DNA of 6,425 nt, from the NCBI GenBank assembly GCA_025462985.1, contig JAOAPP010000561.1, positions 1 through 6,425 on the forward strand. The letters run 5' to 3'. The position numbers and the translations under genes are program-made. The stretch's first letter is position 1. The number at the start of each line of letters is the position of its first letter. This DNA comes from Bryobacterales bacterium (GTDB lineage Bacteria > Acidobacteriota > Terriglobia > Bryobacterales > Bryobacteraceae). Shown piece after piece: positions 1 through 4,355 of the stretch. The notes beneath the pieces were generated by a model. The model had not been told where the DNA came from. It made no database searches and worked only from the letters and a program-made list of their open reading frames with translations.

Positions 1-1
1 C

Positions 2-274
2 GCAGTGCTGGATCTGTTCATGTGGCTCAGCTACCGGTCGTTCACGGCGAAGGGCGAAGAACGCATTCCGCTGTTTGGGCCTAACGGATTGACCGCTCAA
101 ATTGGTTCGGTCGAGTACGCGCGACCAAGGAAATTTCGTGAGCGGTTGGAACAATGGCTGGATTCGATTCGGCAGATTTGGCCGGAGTGCCGGGCGCGCA
201 TCGCTTCGGACGGAACCGCTCTGGTCATCCACGCAGGCACTTCCATTTTGAACGGAGGGCCGCATGTTGCCTGA
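2..274 (+). CDS. RepA-family plasmid replication protein, C-terminal part (cut by the window edge)
   Basis: The reading frame is already open at the left edge (first full codon at nt 2), so only the last 90 or so residues are seen. GTG at nt 5 is merely the first start-like codon and is unlikely to be the true start. The segment begins LDLFMWLSYR, continues with a GLTAQIG stretch and a basic RPRKFRERLEQWLDSI helix, and ends with IWPECRARI followed by a short beta-like stretch. From memory this order matches the C-terminal domain of the plasmid-encoded RepA family (Pfam PF04796): a helix with WLxYR, a hydrophobic strand, then a basic FR-containing helix and a 'YP-x-A' segment. Family members bind iterons and initiate replication of broad-host-range plasmids. 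The stop codon overlaps the start of the next gene by 11 nt, which suggests co-translation. The family call is fairly firm; the protein's N-terminus and activity cannot be judged. Confidence 0.75.
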   Translation, partial: AVLDLFMWLSYRSFTAKGEERIPLFGPNGLTAQIGSVEYARPRKFRERLEQWLDSIRQIWPECRARIASDGTALVIHAGTSILNGGPHVA

Positions 275-575
275 GCAAGCGCCGGAGATTGCTGTTTGTG
301 ATTCTCACGCATGGGATGCACGCCGGTATCGAGTATTTGGCTGGCGCGACCTTCGCCGCAATCTGCAAATTGCGTTCCGCAATTGGCGGTCGAATCTAAG
401 GCAAAACAGGACACCAGAATCGCGATTGGCACAGATGGTAATGGAAGTAGGATTTGGCGCAGACGGAAAGTGGAGCGCTGATCCGCTGTTGTTGGAGCAA
501 CTGAAAGCTCAGCTAACCGCAACTGACGACCTCGCAGTCCGCAAGGTCTTCGCCGCATATCTCTCGGAATCTTAA
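264..575 (+). CDS. small hypothetical protein (103 aa) overlapping the end of repA
   Basis: I do not recognise this protein. It was called a gene because ATG 264 has a good Shine-Dalgarno sequence (GGAGGG, 254-259, 4 nt spacing) lying inside the end of the repA-like frame, an arrangement typical of translational coupling. Residues 19-48 are rich in arginine (RRYRVFGWRDLRRN) and could bind nucleic acid. Residues 66-101 look like two short amphipathic helices (PLLLEQLKAQL and AVRKVFAAYL). There is no signal peptide, membrane segment or cysteine motif (one Cys). Its position behind a replication gene makes a plasmid accessory or copy-control role possible, but that is only context. A second frame (154-399) overlaps it, has no comparable ribosome-binding site and was rejected. 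Confidence 0.45.
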   Translation: MLPEQAPEIAVCDSHAWDARRYRVFGWRDLRRNLQIAFRNWRSNLRQNRTPESRLAQMVMEVGFGADGKWSADPLLLEQLKAQLTATDDLAVRKVFAAYLSES

Positions 576-601
576 CCGCGGTGATGGCCAGACAAAGCGC
601 C

Positions 602-636
602 GGATGTCTGCTCGTATCAGAAGCTTTCAGACATCC
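602..636 (+). promoter_or_regulatory. perfect 9-bp stem-loop in the leader of the 654-1271 gene
   Basis: GGATGTCTG (602-610) and CAGACATCC (628-636) are exact reverse complements separated by 17 nt. The 3' arm ends two bases before the Shine-Dalgarno sequence GAGAGGA (639-645) of the gene starting at 654. No T-run follows, so an intrinsic terminator is unlikely. Placement fits an operator for a dimeric regulator or an RNA hairpin that affects ribosome access. The inverted repeat is seen directly; the role is inferred. Confidence 0.45.
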
Positions 637-653
637 TCGAGAGGAAAAGAACA

Positions 654-1271
654 ATGCTTGATTACAAATCAATGTCGAATGAGGAACTTCGTCAGATTCT
701 GGCAAACGCTGGGGCGGAGTTGCTGTCGCGCAGGGCTGCGACAATCCCTAGTGCTTCGAAACAGCACTCATATCGGATCGCGATGCCGAGAACCTCCAAG
801 GCCGAACCGGAAGCGTTTCGGTTCACGCCAGCTGGAGGGGAAGTAATTCGCATCCCGCTGCTGCTCGATCAAGTCATGGGCAAGACCGGGAAGTTGATCG
901 GCGGCGAGTTCTTGCTGGATGACGGCGACGTTATTCAAAAGATCTACGCGAGTGGAATGATCTTGTATCTGATCGCCTGGCAAGGTAATCTCGACCGCCA
1001 GGACTACGACGTCGCCAAGGTCCTCGAAGGGGAAACAGAAGCTGAGACGATTGCCAAAATCGAGCGATTCGTACGTGGCGACCGAACTCTCCTCATTCAC
1101 GAGCTTACGAAGGCGGTCGCATCGTGGCGGGAGCAAGTTGCTGAATACGAGGAAATGGGCAAGACGGACGAATACTGGAAAGAACTCGCTGAACGTGATC
1201 GCCATCGCATGGGCACACTAGAAGGCATGCTCGATTGGGCGACCGACGTCAGACCCGGAGCGCGTGGATGA
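654..1271 (+). CDS. hypothetical protein, 205 aa, no recognised family
   Basis: This is a clear coding frame with ATG 654 preceded by GAGAGGA (639-645) at 8 nt spacing. A second ATG at 672 (residue 7, MSNEELRQIL) is a possible alternative start but has a poorer upstream match. Residues 7-28 form a predicted amphipathic helix ending in RR. Residues 29-56 look loosely structured and basic. Residues 57-115 are likely alpha/beta, with hydrophobic strands such as EVIRIPLLLDQV, KLIGGEFLLDD and ASGMILYLIAW. Residues 123-192 are strongly helical and charged (AETIAKIERFV, LIHELTKAVASWREQVAEYEEM, DEYWKELAERDRHRM). It has no signal peptide, membrane span or catalytic motif that I can name, so it is probably cytoplasmic. 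It follows repA and the small gene at 264, separated by the 602-636 hairpin, so it may be a backbone gene of the element. No function is assigned. Confidence 0.72.
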   Translation: MLDYKSMSNEELRQILANAGAELLSRRAATIPSASKQHSYRIAMPRTSKAEPEAFRFTPAGGEVIRIPLLLDQVMGKTGKLIGGEFLLDDGDVIQKIYASGMILYLIAWQGNLDRQDYDVAKVLEGETEAETIAKIERFVRGDRTLLIHELTKAVASWREQVAEYEEMGKTDEYWKELAERDRHRMGTLEGMLDWATDVRPGARG

Positions 1272-1579
1272 CGTTCAACCCCTCCAGCACGACGGCTCGG
1301 TGAACATCGTACGTTGAGTCAAGACTGCAGGTGTCCGACCGTCTCCCATTGCGTCGCTGCTATCTTTGCGGGAGGATTGATAGGAACATGCCGACCGTGG
1401 CGGATCTATGTCCCCGGAAGCCCGTTTATGGACCGCATTGGGGTACTCTCCCGGACGTCTCCAGATTTCCGGGTCGGCAACTAGCCTATGTCCCATGTCA
1501 GGCACGACTGAAGTACTCTTGTTTTGCGATATTCGAGCGAAGAATGTATGAGCATACTTTCCTGGGGGGAGAAGACTAG
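1272..1579. other. 308-base intergenic region upstream of the dehydrogenase gene
   Basis: I see no convincing gene here. An open frame from GTG 1331 to TAG 1579 and a shorter one from ATG 1408 to 1551 lack good ribosome-binding sites and family features. Structural elements: an inverted repeat CCCGGA/TCCGGG (1450-1455 and 1468-1473); a near-palindrome GTATG-AG-CATAC (1546-1557) just ahead of the Shine-Dalgarno sequence GGGGGGAG (1564-1571) of the next gene; and a weak sigma70-like pair, TTGCGA (1523-1528) and TATGAG (1547-1552), at 18 bp spacing, which overlaps that palindrome. A promoter for the dehydrogenase is expected here, but these matches are too poor to place it with confidence. Bases 1411-1433 resemble 2639-2661 (separate entry). 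Confidence 0.35.
1411..1433 (+). repeat. imperfect direct repeat, left copy (19/23 match to 2639-2661)
   Basis: Comparing 1411-1433 with 2639-2661 gives 19 identical bases of 23, with the uninterrupted core GAAGCCCGTTT. The two copies lie on either side of the dehydrogenase gene, in the same orientation. They could be the remains of a duplication around an inserted cargo segment, or shared upstream/downstream regulatory sequence, or chance. Confidence 0.3.
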
Positions 1580-2590
1580 ATGGCACGCCTGACCTTCATC
1601 GCGCTTGCTTGCGCCCTGCAGCTTCTCGCTCAAGAGAAGAAAATCCTTGTTGCATATAAAGATCCCGAATTGATTGAACAGTTGCGACGTGTAACGTCTC
1701 GAGCGAGGATAGTACCGGTTACAGCCGCCAATGTGATGCAGGAGATCACCGACGCCGACGCCTTTATCGGTGACATTACGTCAACGGAAGTTCGGGCTGG
1801 TAAGAATCTCAAATGGGTCGGGGTCATGAGCGCGGGCGTTGAGCGGATACTCTTTCCCGCGGATGGAAGCAGTGAGCTACGTCAAAGCAGCATTATTCTG
1901 ACCAACAACAAAATTGTTCAGGGTCCGGAGATCGCGGATCATGCCTTGGCCATGCTACTGATGCTGTCTCGTGACCTGTATGCACTGTATAACAATGATC
2001 GACAGCAAATCTGGAATCCGGATTTGTTCAAGGGTATTGAACTGAACGGCAAGACAGCAGTTGTAGTCGGCGTCGGCGGAATCGGCACACAAATCGCTGT
2101 GCGTGCGAACGCATTCGGCATGACGGTGATCGGAGTCGATCCTGAAGACAAACCGTTTCTTCCTTTCCTGCAACGCGTTGTGAAACCTGACGAGCTCGAC
2201 GATGTAATCCCGCAGGCAGACGTCGTCTTCATTTCGGTTCCAGACACCCCCAAGAGTCATAAGATGATGGGTCCGCGTGAGTTCGAGCTGATGAAGAAGA
2301 ACTCTTATTTCATCGCGGTGAGCCGGGGCGGCATTTACGATACAGCCGGATTGGTGAAAGCCATCGACGAAAAGCGACTAGCGGGCGCAGGGGTTGACGT
2401 TACGGATCCGGAGCCATTGCCGAAAGAGCATGCCCTTTGGAAATTCGAAAACGTCATTATCACGCCGCACATTGCGGGGCGTTCCGATCAGGATGCGGGC
2501 CGCATGACACAAACGATCAAGGAAAATGTTGGCCGTTTCGTCGCGGGCAAGCCTTTGATCAACGTCGTCAATAAACAGAAAGGATATTAA
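1580..2590 (+). CDS. D-2-hydroxyacid dehydrogenase, NAD(P)-dependent, with apparent signal peptide
   Basis: This is a 336-aa member of the D-isomer-specific 2-hydroxyacid dehydrogenase family, whose members interconvert 2-oxoacids and D-2-hydroxyacids. ATG 1580 follows GGGGGGAG (1564-1571) at 8 nt. The substrate/catalytic domain flanks a central Rossmann domain: a substrate-loop motif MSAGVERI (83-90), the dinucleotide motif GVGGIG (164-169), and Asp187 at the end of the second strand (VIGVD), which suggests NAD over NADP. The catalytic triad is intact: Arg249 in SRGGIYD, Glu278 in DPEPLP, His297 in ITPHIAG. Length is normal for the family once the N-terminus is set aside. Residues 1-18 (MARLTFIALACALQLLAQ, followed by EKK) look like a short Sec signal sequence, unusual because the family is normally cytoplasmic and needs dinucleotide. 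The substrate cannot be told from sequence. It stands alone between two long gaps, so it looks like a single-gene cargo unit. The enzyme family is certain; export is likely but unproven. Confidence 0.95.
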   Translation: MARLTFIALACALQLLAQEKKILVAYKDPELIEQLRRVTSRARIVPVTAANVMQEITDADAFIGDITSTEVRAGKNLKWVGVMSAGVERILFPADGSSELRQSSIILTNNKIVQGPEIADHALAMLLMLSRDLYALYNNDRQQIWNPDLFKGIELNGKTAVVVGVGGIGTQIAVRANAFGMTVIGVDPEDKPFLPFLQRVVKPDELDDVIPQADVVFISVPDTPKSHKMMGPREFELMKKNSYFIAVSRGGIYDTAGLVKAIDEKRLAGAGVDVTDPEPLPKEHALWKFENVIITPHIAGRSDQDAGRMTQTIKENVGRFVAGKPLINVVNKQKGY

Positions 2591-2638
2591 CTCGACGGCG
2601 TTCGCTCTGATCTATCGAATCACTAATGCAAGGGCCGT

Positions 2639-2661
2639 TCTCCAGAAGCCCGTTTGGGGAC
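2639..2661 (+). repeat. imperfect direct repeat, right copy (19/23 match to 1411-1433)
   Basis: This is the partner of 1411-1433, lying 49 bases after the dehydrogenase stop codon. Bases 2648-2653 (GCCCGT) also pair with 2671-2676 (ACGGGC), so this copy sits in a weak 6-bp stem that the left copy does not share. Confidence 0.3.
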
Positions 2662-3051
2662 AGTCTCACTACGGGCGAACTTTTCGCCAGGGCGGGTCTC
2701 CGAAGCGAAGCGCATGTAACGGCATGGATCAGAGACTTCAAGTCAGACCGATGTCTCCGCGATAACAGCTTATTCCTCTAGCTTCAATCTGCACTGACGA
2801 ACAAAAGAGTCATAAAACTGAAGAAATTCTGCGTGCCCGCACTACGTTGCAACGAGTCAACTGGCAAGGACTCGCTCCTCCTCGTCCTGTACCCTGGTCT
2901 TCGGGCTCGATTCAGCAGTTGCGGCTCGGCGGGTCACTAGCTTCGGAGGCGTCATCCGATATCGTACTTCGTCCCGTTTTGATCGAGAGTCCCTCGCTCT
3001 TTTTAGACAACCTCTTGTACACGGTGCGGCCCCGCGGGCTCCAACAGACCC

Positions 3052-3217
3052 GTGACATTTTGTCGGAAACGAAAACAACATGTCACCAGGAGACCAATAG
3101 GCGGTCACCCGACTTCCTCCAAATCCGTTGCCCCTCTTCAACAGTAAGTCACCATCGCATACCGGATTGTCACCTCGATAGTGCAGGATTGTGCATCCAT
3201 AACCGTACCAGGTAACA
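3052..3217 (+). repeat. iteron-like array of GTCACC boxes with 21-22 bp phasing
   Basis: Exact GTCACC occurs at 3082-3087, 3104-3109, 3148-3153 and 3169-3174, with start-to-start steps of 22, 44 and 21. Degenerate copies fall on the same phase: GTTGCC at 3127 fills the 44-bp gap, and weaker ones follow at 3191 (GTGCAT) and 3212 (GTAACA). Bases 3164-3170 and 3186-3192 share GGATTGT, 22 bp apart. The first box also forms an exact 7-bp inverted repeat with GTGACAT (3052-3058). About two helical turns per step places all boxes on one face of the DNA, as in iteron origins bound by Rep proteins. Only the six-base core is conserved, weaker than in textbook iterons, which usually share 17-22 bp. An array of regulator sites is the main alternative. 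It lies about 2.8 kb from the repA fragment and about 0.7 kb before the HTH gene. Confidence 0.45.
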
Positions 3218-3299
3218 GGACCATAGGTCGGGAGAAATGAAGTGTACAGGGGAGGGTGTGGCGGGAACGTTCCACTCCCACTCTCGCTTACGCGATTAA

Positions 3300-3587
3300 G
3301 ACCAGCCACGCAGGCGCTGCGCCCTGCACCCGCAGAAAGACCCACCCCGTTCCGCCGCCCCCTCCCTTCTTGGCTCGCTGGTTCTAAGTCCGCCTGCCAC
3401 CCCATGCAAAGAAGTCGAAGGCCAACTCTGTTTGAACTTCTGCAAGATACCCCCGGGGGTAAGCCGCAATCCTCCTAAACTGTTCTGGCGATCCGACGAG
3501 GTATCCGGCTGCATCGAGCTCGAAAGTGATCAGCCGTGGCGGACCCCGGGCGACGAGAGGGCGTTCTGGCGAGAGCAGTACACCTAG
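3300..3587 (+). pseudogene. possible remnant of an unknown coding sequence
   Basis: This frame is open from just after TAA 3297-3299 to TAG 3585-3587 (95 sense codons) but has no ATG or GTG start. The second half reads like a soluble protein, for example KLFWRSDEVSGCIELESD followed by a WRTPGDERAFWREQY ending. The first half is proline-rich and less convincing. It may be the 3' end of a gene that lost its start. The opposite strand is also open over about 3384-3612, so base composition alone could explain it. No family is recognised. Confidence 0.2.
3448..3461. promoter_or_regulatory. 14-bp perfect palindrome TACCCCCGGGGGTA
   Basis: TACCCCC (3448-3454) is followed immediately by GGGGGTA (3455-3461), a perfect 14-bp dyad. 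The TACCC...GGGTA form resembles operators of CsoR/RcnR-type metal-sensing repressors as I remember them. No such repressor and no metal-transport gene is present in the window, so the functional reading is speculative. Confidence 0.25.
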
Positions 3588-3660
3588 TTCACCCCGACCC
3601 GGAGAGGGTGGCTTAGGTCAGCCTTGCATCGGCTCGCCGCTTTCGAACTATTTTTGGACC

Positions 3661-3792
3661 CATACCGGAGATTTGTCCGCACGGAGGAGTATTTGTTTTT
3701 GTGGGCGCGATGCCTGCGCCGAGTATCTACCGTGATGATTTCTTTCAGTTCATACCGGAGGAAATTCTTCCCGTTAGCGTATTTACCGGTAA
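3661..3792 (+). promoter_or_regulatory. repeated TACCGG-centred sites upstream of the HTH/ATPase operon
   Basis: CATACCGGAG occurs at 3661-3670 and again at 3751-3760, exactly 90 bp apart. A related 10-bp palindrome, TTACCGGTAA, lies at 3783-3792 and ends 119 bp before the HTH start codon. All share TACCGG. They could be operators through which the winged-helix protein controls its own operon, or initiator-binding sites. Three matches to a six-base core are limited evidence. Confidence 0.3.
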
Positions 3793-3900
3793 CGAAAACT
3801 CGGGAAACAACGGTACGCCTGTCGTGGCGTTCTGTTCAAGGGGGGAGCCGACGCGCTCGTTCTGTGACCCGAGGGTTCGCCAACAACGAGGCTATTACTT

Positions 3901-3906
3901 AAGGAG
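3901..3906 (+). promoter_or_regulatory. ribosome-binding site fixing a GTG start for the HTH gene
   Basis: AAGGAG is placed 5 nt before GTG 3912. It is a near-ideal Shine-Dalgarno sequence, and no in-frame ATG with comparable support exists nearby, so the GTG start is preferred. Confidence 0.75.
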
Positions 3907-3911
3907 CGATC

Positions 3912-4355
3912 GTGAAAACGACCAGTCTATTCAATTTGATGCTTCTCGCGCGAGATGCGCGATCAACAAAGGGCGCCGAACGTGGCCTGCTCTATGCACT
4001 ACTCATGCGCTGCAGACCCGATCAAAATTATTCATGTTTTCCCAGCTATCGCAGGCTGGGCATTGATACCGGCTACGATCCTGCGACGCTGAAACGTGCG
4101 GCGAAGGCGTTGCAGGACAAAGGACTGATCTTCCGCCGCACTCGTCTGAACCGAAGCACAATCTTCTTCATCAATATGGCGGTGCTAGCGGATCAGGCTG
4201 CAGCGAATCGTGCGGCAGATAAAGCCGAGCGGGAGGGCGCACTGGATACGAACAACGTTGACCTGCCATTTGGCGCAACTCTCGAAGTAGAGCGGTTGGA
4301 AGCAGTTGAGAGCGAAGAGACCTGTGAGGAGTGGATCAGTGGAGGTAAACAGTGA
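3912..4355 (+). CDS. winged helix-turn-helix protein, replication-initiator-like
   Basis: This 147-aa cytoplasmic protein starts at GTG 3912 with AAGGAG 5 nt upstream. Residues 22-88 fit an HTH_36-type winged helix: helix 1 around GAERGLLYALLMRC, then FPSYRRLGIDTGYDPATL as the helix-turn-recognition-helix region (43-60), KRAAKALQDKGLI (61-73) as its continuation, and a short wing RRTRLNRSTIFFIN (75-88). This pattern (a residue pair like PSY, then a GxxxxTLKRAxKxLxxKGLI helix) is typical of the N-terminal DNA-binding part of phage and plasmid replication proteins. The tail (90-147) is acidic and helical (about 90-109 and 121-141) and could be a partner-binding segment. Its TGA overlaps the GTG of the ATPase gene (GTGA, 4352-4355), so the two are translationally coupled. 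By analogy with initiator/helicase-loader pairs it may recognise the origin and recruit the ATPase. A pure transcriptional regulator is the alternative. Confidence 0.88.
   Translation: MKTTSLFNLMLLARDARSTKGAERGLLYALLMRCRPDQNYSCFPSYRRLGIDTGYDPATLKRAAKALQDKGLIFRRTRLNRSTIFFINMAVLADQAAANRAADKAEREGALDTNNVDLPFGATLEVERLEAVESEETCEEWISGGKQ

Larger units (their letters stand above)
2591..3911. other. 1.3-kb region without a convincing gene; candidate origin/regulatory region
   Basis: Open frames on both strands lack Shine-Dalgarno sequences, family features or consistent direction, and most overlap one another. Contents in order: a short hairpin GGCGAA-ctt-TTCGCC (2674-2688) soon after the dehydrogenase, without a T-run; an unsupported 51-codon frame (2626-2781); a relatively AT-rich stretch (about 2761-2830); GTCACC-type boxes at about 21-22 bp spacing (3082-3217); a 10-bp palindrome GGAACGTTCC (3264-3273); an open frame at 3300-3587 that reads like a gene remnant; the palindrome TACCCCCGGGGGTA (3448-3461); the palindrome TCGAGCTCGA (3514-3523); a repeated GTTCTGGCGA (3482-3491 and 3563-3572); and TACCGG-centred repeats (3661-3792) before the HTH gene. 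A frame from TTG 3624 to TAA 3902 ends just ahead of the HTH gene but has no clear ribosome-binding site. A promoter for the downstream operon must lie near the right end; I cannot place it. Confidence 0.5.

Noticed and set aside
97..744. 215-codon open frame on the minus strand
   Set aside because: It runs antisense across the repA-like frame, the 264-575 gene and the start of the 654 gene, has no ribosome-binding site or domain pattern, and is explained as a shadow frame.
1331..1579. 82-codon frame from GTG 1331 ending directly before the dehydrogenase start
   Set aside because: It contains a CYLC motif but only one such pair, no Shine-Dalgarno sequence, and no family resemblance; two other frames over the same bases look equally protein-like.
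2626..2781. 51-codon frame from ATG 2626, with a plausible-looking ending TAWIRDFKSDRCL
   Set aside because: There is no Shine-Dalgarno sequence before the ATG and no recognised family; it also overlaps the 2639-2661 repeat. A homology search could revive it.
2980..3005. possible terminator ending in CTCTTTTT
   Set aside because: The preceding stem is only about four base pairs and no gene ends nearby on the + strand.
3052..3217. CRISPR array interpretation of the repeated boxes
   Set aside because: The shared sequence is only six bases with 21-22 bp steps; CRISPR repeats are longer and nearly identical, with spacers of about 30 bp.
3376..3404. tRNA-like 3' end (GGTTCTAAGTCC followed by CCACCCCA)
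   Set aside because: The T-arm flanks (GCTGG and TCCGC) do not pair, and no matching acceptor or anticodon arm is found upstream, so this is not a tRNA.
2857..3405. 182-codon open frame on the minus strand in the gene-poor region
   Set aside because: It is Gly/Arg/Ser-rich with no recognisable motif, has no convincing ribosome-binding site, and runs through the phased GTCACC boxes whose spacing is not a multiple of three.
3624..3902. 92-codon Arg/Phe-rich frame from TTG 3624 ending just before the HTH gene
   Set aside because: It needs a TTG start with only a weak AGGT upstream, overlaps a second open frame (3701-4066), and covers the TACCGG repeats that look regulatory.
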